Assembly (NCBI GenBank): GCA_947624375.1 | Contig: CANQKD010000021.1 | Coordinates: 1-32,656 of the forward strand | Direction of reading: 5' to 3' | DNA length: 32,656 nucleotides | From: an uncultured Clostridia bacterium | GTDB lineage: Bacteria; Bacillota; Clostridia; Oscillospirales; Ruminococcaceae | Part shown: in pieces, positions 1 through 5,844 of the stretch | Numbering within the stretch: position 1 is the first letter of the stretch | Layout: every line of letters starts with the position of its first letter | Notes under the pieces: generated by a model | Told to the model about the DNA's origin: nothing | The model's database searches: none | What the model saw: only the letters and a program-made list of their open reading frames with translations | Position numbers and translations under genes: made by a program

Positions 1-111
1 CCAGTCGGCAAGAGTGTAGTATTTCAGTCCCAACTGCTGCGCAGCCTTCTTCACTCCGATCTCGTCTGATAGCCGCAGCGCTTCTTCTTTGAATTCTTTG
101 GTGTACTTCAT
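1..111 (-). CDS. IS3-family transposase OrfA, N-terminal 37 codons (partial)
   Basis: The first 37 codons match OrfA of the complete copy at 31525-31800, starting MKYTKEFKEEALRLSDEIG. This is the first part of the HTH_Tnp_1 helix-turn-helix domain that binds the element's terminal repeats. The start ATG is at 111-109, preceded by an A/G-rich ribosome site. The rest of the gene is outside the window. It is identical in layout to copy 2, so it is probably a functional reading frame at least to the window edge. Confidence 0.9.
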   Translation of the reverse strand, partial: MKYTKEFKEEALRLSDEIGVKKAAQQLGLKYYTLADW

Positions 112-194
112 AGCCCTTTTTCCTTTCTGATTTTCTTTTTTATTCTATCAGATCTTTGGGCTTTTGTCTACTGTATTTTTATTGTAGCATACCA
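1..194 (-). mobile_element. IS3-family element, 5' end only (copy 1, cut by window edge)
   Basis: This is near-identical to the 5' part of the complete element at 30589-31884: the same terminal sequence ending in ACCA, the same leader and the same first codons of orfA. It differs by one substitution (around position 77) and one T fewer in the leader T-tract. It reads leftwards and is cut off by the window edge, so whether the copy is complete is unknown. Confidence 0.93.
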
Positions 195-351
195 CTTCAC
201 ATTCCGACTGCCCACCCCCTAAATTCGTTACTCTCCCCACCCACACCGCCGGCAAAATATTCTTCCACGCGCTTTCCCTAGTGGATTCTCTGTTGGCAGG
301 GTCGTATTATTATTTCTAAAATCGTATAATCCGCAGTACGGACAAACCCAT

Positions 352-451
352 TTCTTGCCTCTTGCTTCTTGTAAACCGCAGGAATGGTGATTTTGTGCTA
401 GGTCGGGAAGAATGTTTCTAACTTCTAACATCTTACTTCTAGCCTCTAACA
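352..451 (-). repeat. Heptad-arm repeat, copy 1
   Basis: Read on the minus strand this is a GARGTTA-type heptad arm (GAGGCTAGAAGTAAGATG style), a roughly 40-bp spacer ending in CCTGCGGTTTAC, and then a GARGCAA-type arm. The same architecture recurs at least ten more times in the window. Confidence 0.85.
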
Positions 452-578
452 GGGCAGTATATTCTTCCAGCGACGCGAATGGGCGAGAGCTAATGGGAGG
501 AGTACCGCTGGGGTAGGGCAGAGAACGTGCGGTGGTGAGCTATAGTGGCTAAGAGTGTTTTTTGCTGCTTGCTTCTTG
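415..578 (+). repeat. 164-bp exact direct repeat, copy 1
   Basis: The sequence at 415-578 is repeated without visible change at 1079-1242, an offset of 664 bp. It covers a heptad arm, a CAGTATATTCTTCCAGCG half-palindrome and a unique stretch ending near the next heptad arm. Exact identity in non-coding DNA suggests recent duplication or gene conversion. Confidence 0.92.
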
Positions 579-645
579 CCTCTTGTAAACCGCAGGTATG
601 AAAAGCAGGCGCAAAGTCTTAAAAACCGTTTCTAACCTCTAGCAG
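563..645 (-). repeat. Heptad-arm repeat, copy 2
   Basis: On the minus strand a short CTAGAGGTTAGAAAC arm is followed by a spacer with CCTGCGGTTTAC and a GARGCAA arm (CAAGAGGCAAGAAGCAAG). It is the same unit as the copy at 352-451 and overlaps the end of the 164-bp direct repeat. Confidence 0.85.
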
Positions 646-647
646 CG

Positions 648-775
648 GCGCGCACGTTGTGTTTGTGGGGCTCTGCCAGCGGTCGCTTGCGAACGCTACA
701 CCCACGCAAGCCTTGGCAGTTGCGAAGCAACTGTAAAAAAGAGCTTGACCGAAAACTTTTCTTTTCTTGACAGGG
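648..775 (-). repeat. GTTTTCGGTCAAG-core repeat, copy 1
   Basis: It carries the minus-strand core GGAAAAGTTTTCGGTCAAGC (here with small changes) next to a GGGGC-rich part, as in the copies at 5745-5830, 9610-9720, 29430-29560 and 30225-30410. The usual AAGCC..GGCTT hairpin is interrupted here by a different palindrome (CAGTTGC GAA GCAACTG, about 717-733). Confidence 0.75.
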
Positions 776-878
776 CTTAATAATTTTGCGTACTGTGGGG
801 AGCAAAGGAAAAAAGCCCGTTACACCGCAAGGTGTGCGCCGCCGACTGTTTTTGGCGTCGAGGGCTTTTTAGATACAC

Positions 879-1095
879 GCTTTGTTGTTAAGCACGGAAG
901 AAGCCTCGAAGAGGGTTCTTCTGCACTTGCAAGACTGTTTACAGTCTTGCAATGTGTGCGACAGCGCAAATAATACTCAAAAATAAAGACAACGCACAAA
1001 CGTTGCCTTTACTACATCTTGCCTCTTGCCTCTTGTAAAACGCAGACATAAAAAATTGCTGCGAGAGCAGAAAAAATATTTCTAACTTCTAACAT
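879..1095 (+). repeat. Long inverted repeat, left arm (partner 5045-5273)
   Basis: About 215 bp that reappear in reverse complement at 5045-5273 with only a few substitutions and small indels. The shared part includes a double hairpin, the tract containing GACAACGCACAAACGTTGCC, and a heptad-arm repeat. The arms flank the HTH-lipoprotein cassette, the sirtuin and the permease. Confidence 0.9.
897..952. repeat. Tandem hairpins inside the inverted repeat
   Basis: The first hairpin pairs GAAGAA.CCTC with GAGG.TTCTTC (897-921). The second is a perfect 12-bp inverted repeat, TTGCAAGACTGT / ACAGTCTTGCAA (927-952). They are joined by CTGCACTT, a linker also found between two unrelated hairpins at 9158-9218. 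Confidence 0.85.
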
Positions 1096-1113
1096 CTTAC
1101 TTCTAGCCTCTAA
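1013..1113 (-). repeat. Heptad-arm repeat, copy 3
   Basis: On the minus strand the GTTAGAAGTTAGAAATATT arm is followed by a spacer with GCTCTCGCAGCAATTTTTTA and the arm CAAGAGGCAAGAGGCAAGAT. It lies in both the 164-bp duplication (edge) and the long inverted repeat. Confidence 0.85.
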
Positions 1114-1242
1114 CAGGGCAGTATATTCTTCCAGCGACGCGAATGGGCGAGAGCTAATGGGAGGAGTACCGCTGGGGTAGGGCAGAGAACGTGCGGTGGT
1201 GAGCTATAGTGGCTAAGAGTGTTTTTTGCTGCTTGCTTCTTG
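1079..1242 (+). repeat. 164-bp exact direct repeat, copy 2
   Basis: Identical to 415-578. It continues into a different sequence (TTATCTTGCTTC) where copy 1 continues into CCTCTTG, so the duplication ends inside a heptad arm. Confidence 0.92.
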
Positions 1243-1496
1243 TTATCTTGCTTCTAGCAGCCGACCCACATACCGTCTAAAAGAGAAGAGATTGGCAGAA
1301 TATACTTACAGTGAAGCATAAGGGAATAGCATTTTGTTTCAGGGAGGGTTGGTGCGGTGTGGAGGTGCGCGGAGGCAGTGGGCACAGTATGAGCTTGGCG
1401 GCGTGAGGGGGGCAATTTTACCTTAAAGGAGGCGGGGCATTTTGTTATGTGAAAGTATTTGATACTGTCGCAGCCATATTTACAAAAATTTAACAG

Positions 1497-1529
1497 TTTT
1501 TTTTTTTTTTTTTTTTTTCTGTATAATCA
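1497..1529 (+). promoter_or_regulatory. Homopolymeric T22 tract next to a TATAAT box
   Basis: A run of 22 T residues (1497-1518) ends 5 bp upstream of a perfect -10 hexamer TATAAT (1524-1529), about 69 bp before the ATG at 1598. The -35 position and the spacer fall within the T run, so tract length would set promoter geometry. No separate -35 box is evident. That this is the promoter of the HTH-lipoprotein cassette is inferred. Confidence 0.6.
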
Positions 1530-1597
1530 ACATATATAGTTGAAAAATATCGAATTATGTCGTATCAACTTAACTAATAAATATCCGGGGGTGCTGT

Positions 1598-2050
1598 ATG
1601 ACAATTTCAGAAGCAAAGAAAAAATGGGGTATATCTGACAAAAGAATGGTCAGCCTGCTTGAAAATGATATGATTGCTGATATTTCTGTTGATAACGGGA
1701 AATTAGTGTTTCCGGAATACTACTTGATAAAGATACCTAAAGAAGGAGATGAGATAACCGCAGAGTATGCAGTAAGATCAATACTTGAAATGTGCGACAA
1801 ATTTGGTTATGTTGACAACAAGCTCTTAGAAATAAAAAGAGATAATTTTGTCGCTGTGATAACTTCTATGGAAGAAGAGGGTCTGATAAAAAAGTTTACA
1901 GACAAATATCCTTTGTACACAAATCTGAATTACAATATAACAGAAAAAGGTCAGAAAAAACTTAAGCTAAAAAAATTTCATCTAGTTATGTTGGAGATCG
2001 GTTTTGAAACTAAATTTTTCTCTTTAAAAGTGAGAGCCGAAAGGGAGTAA
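1598..2050 (+). CDS. Hypothetical HTH-like protein, 150 aa
   Basis: I do not recognise a named family. The N-terminus (TISEAKKKWGISDKRMVSLL, about residues 2-21) looks like the helix-turn-helix that recognises a promoter or operator. The middle (residues 50-110) has a winged-helix feel, with 'EYAVRSILEMCDKFGYVDNK' and then 'TEKGQKKLKL' near the C-terminal third. There is no signal peptide or membrane segment. The ATG follows GGGGGTG at a good distance. The gene is AT-rich compared with the sirtuin downstream and ends 4 bp before a lipoprotein gene, whose ribosome site lies in its last codons, so the two are probably translationally coupled. A regulatory role for the cassette is inferred. Confidence 0.7.
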   Translation: MTISEAKKKWGISDKRMVSLLENDMIADISVDNGKLVFPEYYLIKIPKEGDEITAEYAVRSILEMCDKFGYVDNKLLEIKRDNFVAVITSMEEEGLIKKFTDKYPLYTNLNYNITEKGQKKLKLKKFHLVMLEIGFETKFFSLKVRAERE

Positions 2051-2054
2051 AAGC

Positions 2055-2537
2055 ATGAAAAGAACAATTTTTATCGCAGTATTTATTGCAGCTCTTATGC
2101 TTTCATCTTGCACTGATGTAAAAGATTATGATACAGGAGCTCAGACAGATTCCGAAGCTTCAAATAATAATGTTGCGGTCGAACCGGATATCTCGGTAAG
2201 TGATGATAACAATTATGATTATACATACAGCTACGATGATGATGAGTCAGAGAGTGAAGGATATTACTGCATGGGTAAAAACGATACCTGCAATAATAAG
2301 ACATCCAGTCCGTATGATCTGTATTGCTATTCTTGTGATCCTGACAACAACAATATAGAAGGAGACCAAAGCGACGGCATAGTCGGTGATAATGATCACG
2401 ACTATGATATTGACGAAGACGACTGGGAAGATGAATGGAACAATTATCTTGACGAAAAGTTAGATGACTATGATGAATATGATCATGGATATTACGACTA
2501 TGGATATAATGACTACGATTATGATTTTGGATTTTAA
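2055..2537 (+). CDS. Acidic Asp/Tyr-rich lipoprotein, 160 aa
   Basis: The N-terminal signal has two positive residues, a hydrophobic core and the lipobox LSSC (Cys at about residue 19), which predicts lipidation and anchoring on the outer face of the membrane. The mature part has no family I recognise. It is very acidic, with four cysteines at about residues 72-94 in the pattern YCMGKNDTC...YCYSCD, and a C-terminal half dominated by Asp, Tyr and Glu ending YDYDFGF. The Cys pattern resembles the one in the next lipoprotein, so the two may share a small metal- or disulfide-stabilised knuckle. The ribosome site AAAGGGAG overlaps the end of the upstream gene. AT-rich codon use suggests acquisition with its neighbours. 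Function is unknown. Confidence 0.8.
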   Translation: MKRTIFIAVFIAALMLSSCTDVKDYDTGAQTDSEASNNNVAVEPDISVSDDNNYDYTYSYDDDESESEGYYCMGKNDTCNNKTSSPYDLYCYSCDPDNNNIEGDQSDGIVGDNDHDYDIDEDDWEDEWNNYLDEKLDDYDEYDHGYYDYGYNDYDYDFGF

Positions 2538-2572
2538 TCAGATCGTAAAAGCGGCAAACGGGAGGTGTTAGT

Positions 2573-2758
2573 ATGAAGAAAAGATTTTTTGCAATACTTG
2601 CGCTTTTGGCAATTATACTGTGTTCTTTCTCCGGGTGCACACATTATTGCAGCTACGGAGGATGTATGAATGAAGTAGACGAAGAAGGAGCAAGATGCTC
2701 TTTACATGAAGGACTTGATAACGATCCTCACTATGGAGTGCCGGCATCATGGCAATAG
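2573..2758 (+). CDS. Small Cys/His-knuckle lipoprotein, 61 aa
   Basis: A short signal peptide ends in the lipobox FSGC (Cys at about residue 22). The mature peptide of about 40 residues holds the motif YCSYGGCMNEVDEEGARCSL followed by H, a C-x3-C-x10-C-x2-H arrangement. This resembles the short zinc-knuckle motif (C-x-x-x-C..G.YC..H) of many Firmicutes small proteins. The ATG at 2573 follows GGGAGG with about 7 bp spacing. It is the last gene of the three-gene cassette and has a strong terminator 160 bp downstream. A metal-binding role for the exported knuckle is inferred from spacing only; disulfides are an alternative. Confidence 0.75.
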   Translation: MKKRFFAILALLAIILCSFSGCTHYCSYGGCMNEVDEEGARCSLHEGLDNDPHYGVPASWQ

Positions 2759-2760
2759 AT

Positions 2761-2916
2761 AATACGAGCGAAAAGAGCATCGCTTAACTATGCATCAACT
2801 TTTGAAGATCTATTGCCATACTTGAGAAGTATACATTCAGGATTTTATAATTATATAGAATCACATTAAATCATTTCACTGTTTTAACAGATACTTAAAT
2901 TATCTCAAATAACTTT
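2761..2916. other. Unassigned 3' region of the lipoprotein cassette
   Basis: AT-rich sequence between the last lipoprotein stop and the terminator. No ORF with a ribosome site, no repeat family and no clear hairpin was seen. Confidence 0.5.
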
Positions 2917-2961
2917 AAAGCCGAAGATACAGCGTAAAAGCTTTGTATCTTCGGCTTTTTT
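2917..2961 (+). terminator. Rho-independent terminator of the lipoprotein cassette
   Basis: A perfect 14-bp stem, AAAGCCGAAGATAC / GTATCTTCGGCTTT, with a 14-nt loop is followed by a T-run (2956-2961). It separates the AT-rich cassette from the repeat block upstream of the sirtuin. Confidence 0.93.
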
Positions 2962-3107
2962 CGGTGCTTGAATGACGCTTGTGGCGGTCAACGTGTGCGC
3001 TCCTGCGCGGCGCGTAAGCGCAAATAATACACAAATTATCAAAACTTGCGAGAGTAGAAAATAACGAACGATTGCTGTTTTACTATTTCTTGCGCTGCTA
3101 GAAGCAA

Positions 3108-3273
3108 GATAACGAGAAGCAAGAGGCAAGATGAACATTTTGAAAAGTATGTGCAAAACTATAAAAAGCAATTTCTTGCCTCTTGCTTCTTGTAAACCGC
3201 AGGTATGAAAGCTTCGCACAAACTTCAGAAAAATACTTCTAACCTCTAATTTCTCACTTCTAATCTCTAGTTG
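3108..3273 (-). repeat. Heptad-arm repeat, full-length copy 4
   Basis: A full unit: inverted GARGCAA arms (AGAAGCAAGAGGCAAGATG at the left, TTGCCTCTTGCTTCTTG at the centre) around a core with TATAAAAAGCAATTTC, then the CTGCGG spacer and a degenerate GARGTTA arm to 3273. The two GARGCAA arms could pair as a long hairpin. Confidence 0.87.
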
Positions 3274-3349
3274 GCTAATCTGCATAAAAATATTGCCAGA
3301 AATTTTACACTTTTCCCCACAAATTTTGCAAGACATTTCAGACAAAGTG

Positions 3350-3358
3350 TGTTATAAT
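3350..3358 (+). promoter_or_regulatory. Extended -10 promoter of the sirtuin operon
   Basis: TGT followed directly by TATAAT (3353-3358) forms an extended -10 element 52 bp before the ATG at 3411. A TTGCAA at 3326 is 21 bp away, too far for a standard -35, so the extended -10 probably carries recognition. Confidence 0.65.
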
Positions 3359-3410
3359 TATAGTAGATGTAAATTTTTACGACAATGCGACAAAGAAAAG
3401 AGGCACAGCC

Positions 3411-4121
3411 ATGAAAACCTTGCAGCAGATCATAACAAATGCGAAAAATATAGTGTTCTTCGGCGGCGCAGGGGTGTCGACCGAAAGCGGTATACCAGAC
3501 TTCCGCTCAGCCGACGGGTTGTATAACCAAAAGTATTCCGTGCCGCCCGAGACCATGCTCAGCCACGGTTACTTTGTGACACACACCGAAGACTTCTTCC
3601 GCTTCTACCGCGATAAAATGATATGCACCGCCGCACAGCCCAACAAAGCGCACATCAAGCTTGCCGAAATGGAGAGCAAGGGCAAACTGCGCGCTGTCAT
3701 CACACAGAATATTGACGGTTTGCACCAGGCAGCAGGCAGCAAAACGGTCTACGAGCTCCACGGCTCGGTACACCGAAACTTTTGTATGAAATGCGGAAAG
3801 TTCCACTCTTTAGACGAAATAATAAACTCTCAGGGCGTGCCCAAGTGCGAGTGCGGCGGCATAATAAAGCCCGATGTCGTGCTGTACGGCGAGCAGCTGG
3901 ACGAAAAAACCATTGAAAATTCCGTGACCGCCATTGCAAACTGTGACACGCTTATAATTGCAGGCACTTCTCTCACCGTCTACCCTGCCGCAGGGTTTGT
4001 CAGGTATTTCAGAGGAAATGATCTGGTGCTCATCAACCGCGACCCTACCCCTATGGACAGCGAGTGTTCGCTGGTGCTGCACGAAAAAGTCGGCGAGGTG
4101 CTCTCGCAAATGATCATCTGA
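3411..4121 (+). CDS. cobB: NAD-dependent protein deacylase (sirtuin, Sir2 family)
   Basis: It removes acyl groups from protein lysines using NAD+, giving nicotinamide and O-acyl-ADP-ribose in the cytoplasm. All core motifs are visible: GAGVSTESGIPDFR at about residues 19-32 (NAD site), TQNIDGLH at 98-105, the catalytic His in ELHGS (His117), and a zinc site formed by Cys125/Cys128 (CMKC) and Cys146/Cys148 (CEC). KPDVVLYGE and AGTSLTVYPAA complete the Rossmann fold. The length of 236 aa is typical. The ATG follows GAGGCAC, and an extended -10 lies 52 bp upstream. The permease gene starts 15 bp after the stop, so the two are probably cotranscribed. The acyl preference cannot be told from the sequence. 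The symbol is by family and could equally be npdA or srtN. Confidence 0.95.
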   Translation: MKTLQQIITNAKNIVFFGGAGVSTESGIPDFRSADGLYNQKYSVPPETMLSHGYFVTHTEDFFRFYRDKMICTAAQPNKAHIKLAEMESKGKLRAVITQNIDGLHQAAGSKTVYELHGSVHRNFCMKCGKFHSLDEIINSQGVPKCECGGIIKPDVVLYGEQLDEKTIENSVTAIANCDTLIIAGTSLTVYPAAGFVRYFRGNDLVLINRDPTPMDSECSLVLHEKVGEVLSQMII

Positions 4122-4136
4122 ATCGGAGGCGATATA

Positions 4137-5030
4137 ATGAAATTTTTTTCAACACTCAGGCAGGACCTGAAAAAGACCATAGGCAACTATAGCTTTCTGG
4201 TATGTATACTTATAACCGCAGGGCTGTGCTTTACTGCCATTGCATACAGCAACGAAGAAAAGGGCATTTCTGTAACAGTATTAGATGCCATTTTGTATAA
4301 AAGCCGCGCCGAGATGCTCAAAGAAGACAGCTACTCACTCTCGCATATATTAGGCGCAGCATCAACGGGCTATCTGCCGATGTTTCTGCCTATGCTGGCG
4401 GCGTTCCCGTTTATACCAAACTTCTGCTCCGAGCGCAACTCGGGGCTTGTCAGAATGACCATCTTCCGCACCGGCAAATACCGCTACTACTTTTCAAAAT
4501 TCCTGTCCGCAATAATTGGCGGCGGTCTGGCGGTCTCGCTGGGCTGCGCACTTTACTGTGCAATATCGTCGCTTTTCTTCCCCATGCCCGAAAACTATCC
4601 CGTTGATATGGAGCTAGTACAGATGGGTCTGGCGACTATACCTACCAATACTATCTGTATAAAGATAGCCTTCTATACCCTGCTGGGCAGCTTCTGCTGC
4701 GGCGCGCTGTCAACGCTTCCTGCGTTCTTCTTCGCATCTTTTATACGCAACAGATATGTTATAGTCTGCCTGCCGTTCATGATAACTTATATGTACAGCT
4801 CGCTTATTGATAAAATAACCTACAACCTGTTTACATCTTATACCGAGGAAGGCTTTGAAAAAGCGCAGTTTGTCATGGCATTCCTGCCTACCGAGGTCAT
4901 GAACTGCTGGGGCGGAAACCATAAGACCGATTATATCGTAGCTATCATAACATTCAATGTTTCTCTGGTCATCGCCGCTTTGACAGCCTTTATCGTTATT
5001 ATGAATAAGCGCACAGACTTAGGCGAATAG
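4137..5030 (+). CDS. ABC-2-like permease / polytopic membrane protein
   Basis: A 297-aa integral membrane protein with about six hydrophobic segments: residues 18-38, 80-98, 120-142, 175-200, 207-228 and 263-288. The order (one N-terminal helix, an extracytoplasmic stretch, then a block of five) and the FCSERNSGLVRMTIFRTGK segment between helices 2 and 3 fit the ABC-2 / ABC exporter permease superfamily, where such a loop contacts the ATPase. No ATPase is encoded beside it, so its partner would have to lie elsewhere, or it is not a transporter. The ribosome site CGGAGG is well placed, and the gene follows the sirtuin by 15 bp. Substrate unknown. Confidence 0.7.
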   Translation: MKFFSTLRQDLKKTIGNYSFLVCILITAGLCFTAIAYSNEEKGISVTVLDAILYKSRAEMLKEDSYSLSHILGAASTGYLPMFLPMLAAFPFIPNFCSERNSGLVRMTIFRTGKYRYYFSKFLSAIIGGGLAVSLGCALYCAISSLFFPMPENYPVDMELVQMGLATIPTNTICIKIAFYTLLGSFCCGALSTLPAFFFASFIRNRYVIVCLPFMITYMYSSLIDKITYNLFTSYTEEGFEKAQFVMAFLPTEVMNCWGGNHKTDYIVAIITFNVSLVIAALTAFIVIMNKRTDLGE

Positions 5031-5044
5031 CATCAGCTATCAGA

Positions 5045-5273
5045 GGTTAGAAGTTAGAGGTTAGAGGTTAGAAATATTTTTCTGCTCTCGCGGCAATTTT
5101 TTATGCCTGCGTTTTACAAGAGGCAAGAGGCAAGATGTAGTAAAGGCAACGTTTGTGCGTTGTCTTTATTTTTGAGTATTATTTGCGCTGCCGCACACGT
5201 TGCAAGACTGTAAACAGTCTTGCAAGTGCAGAAGAACCCTCTTCGAGGCTTCTTCCATGCTTAACAACAAAGC
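5045..5273 (-). repeat. Long inverted repeat, right arm (partner 879-1095)
   Basis: Reverse complement of 879-1095 with scattered differences, including an extra GARGTTA heptad at the left edge. It contains heptad-arm repeat copy 5 (5043-5118) and the perfect palindrome TTGCAAGACTGT / ACAGTCTTGCAA at 5200-5225. Confidence 0.9.
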
Positions 5274-5378
5274 ACACACCTAAAAATCCCTCGCCGCCAT
5301 AAGCAGTTGGTCAATGTGTACTATCATTACTTTACCTATAAAATCCGCCCTCCCACTAACTGCCCAAAAGAAAGGTGC

Positions 5379-5402
5379 TGGAAGAATATTCTTCCAGCGA
5401 CG
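5379..5402. repeat. Perfect 22-bp palindrome centred on AATATT
   Basis: Two perfect half-sites GCTGGAAGAAT / ATTCTTCCAGC meet at 5390/5391. Related, less perfect copies occur at about 255-275, 453-472, 1117-1136, 29810-29833, 31968-31990 and 32228-32250, all in gene-free DNA. It could be a protein-binding dyad or the tip of a mobile palindromic repeat. Confidence 0.8.
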
Positions 5403-5444
5403 TGTGGGGTATTTATGATTTTAAGGAGTTGAGGTGTTTTGTTG

Positions 5445-5735
5445 GCTGGTGAACAGCTCCGCAGGTGGCGCGTAAGCGCAGATTTTACATAAAGCTATTG
5501 CGCACGCAAGCGCGCGCAGGAAAAATAGTCGGGTCTTCTCAAAGGGGAGGCTCAGCTATTAGAAGCAAGATTACGAGAAGCAAGAGGTTAGATGAGCATT
5601 TTGAAAAGTTTGCGCAAAGCTATAAAAAGCAATTTCTTCTTCTTGCTTCTATCTAAACCGCAGGAGTGACAAGTTTGCACAAATACAGAAAAAGACTTTT
5701 CTAACTTCTAACATCTCACCTCTAACCTCTAGCAG
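5445..5735 (-). repeat. Mosaic of intergenic repeats incl. heptad-arm copy 6
   Basis: It begins with the GGTGAACAGCTCCGCAGG / GCGCGTAAGCGCA element (also at 9030-9065 and 31890-31930). Next come GCTATTGCGCACGCAAGCGC (also at 32474 and, inverted, at about 29665-29695) and a full heptad-arm repeat from 5560 to 5735, in which one GARGCAA arm has become GARGTTA (AGAAGCAAGAGGTTAGATG), linking the two heptad types. Confidence 0.8.
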
Positions 5736-5744
5736 CGGAGCGCA

Positions 5745-5830
5745 CGCTGTGTCTTCGTGGGGCTCCGCCCCACACCCCGCAAGCCTTTTGAAAAAGGCTT
5801 GACCGAAAACTTTTCCGTTTTTGGATTTCA
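5745..5830 (-). repeat. GTTTTCGGTCAAG-core repeat after the kinase gene, copy 2
   Basis: Directly downstream of the kinase stop on the minus strand: CGGAAAAGTTTTCGGTCAAG, the hairpin AAGCCTTTTTC / AAAAGGCTT and a GGGGCGGAGCCCC hairpin. The same order and orientation relative to the upstream gene is seen after trkH (29430-29560). It may act as a 3' untranslated or termination element. Confidence 0.75.
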
Positions 5831-5844
5831 AAGTTTGCGGATAA

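Larger units (their letters stand above)
195..1560. other. Gene-free, repeat-rich intergenic block
   Basis: No convincing gene is present in about 1.4 kb. It contains three copies of the heptad-arm repeat, one copy of the GTTTTCGGTCAAGCC-type repeat, an exact 164-bp duplication, one arm of a long inverted repeat shared with 5045-5273, and two strong hairpins, each listed separately. Short ORFs here (for example 228-431 minus and 767-973 plus) run through repeat sequence. Nothing recognisable was seen at 195-350 or 1250-1480. Confidence 0.8.

Noticed and set aside
228-431. Minus-strand ORF with CPYC and CRRC pairs like a zinc ribbon
   Set aside because: Its N-terminal half is translated heptad-arm repeat, it lacks a ribosome site, and the same peptide text (EVRN.., CGLQEARGKK) arises wherever the repeat occurs. 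The Cys pairs could be a remnant but there is no further support.
352-451. Telomere- or DGR-like interpretation of the TTAGARG heptads
   Set aside because: No reverse transcriptase, no template/variable repeat pair and no linear end is visible; resemblance to telomere repeats is superficial.
767-973. Plus-strand 68-codon ORF
   Set aside because: It runs through the GTTTTCGGTCAAG repeat and the tandem hairpins of the inverted repeat; no start context and no homologous look.
2095-2640. Long minus-strand ORF opposite the Asp/Tyr-rich lipoprotein
   Set aside because: Its His/Tyr-rich composition is the antisense of GAY/TAY codons in the acidic lipoprotein; the sense frame has a signal peptide, a ribosome site and operon context.
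2905-3345. 146-codon minus-strand ORF before the sirtuin
   Set aside because: It covers the terminator and a heptad-arm repeat; the translated repeat text shows it is not a gene.
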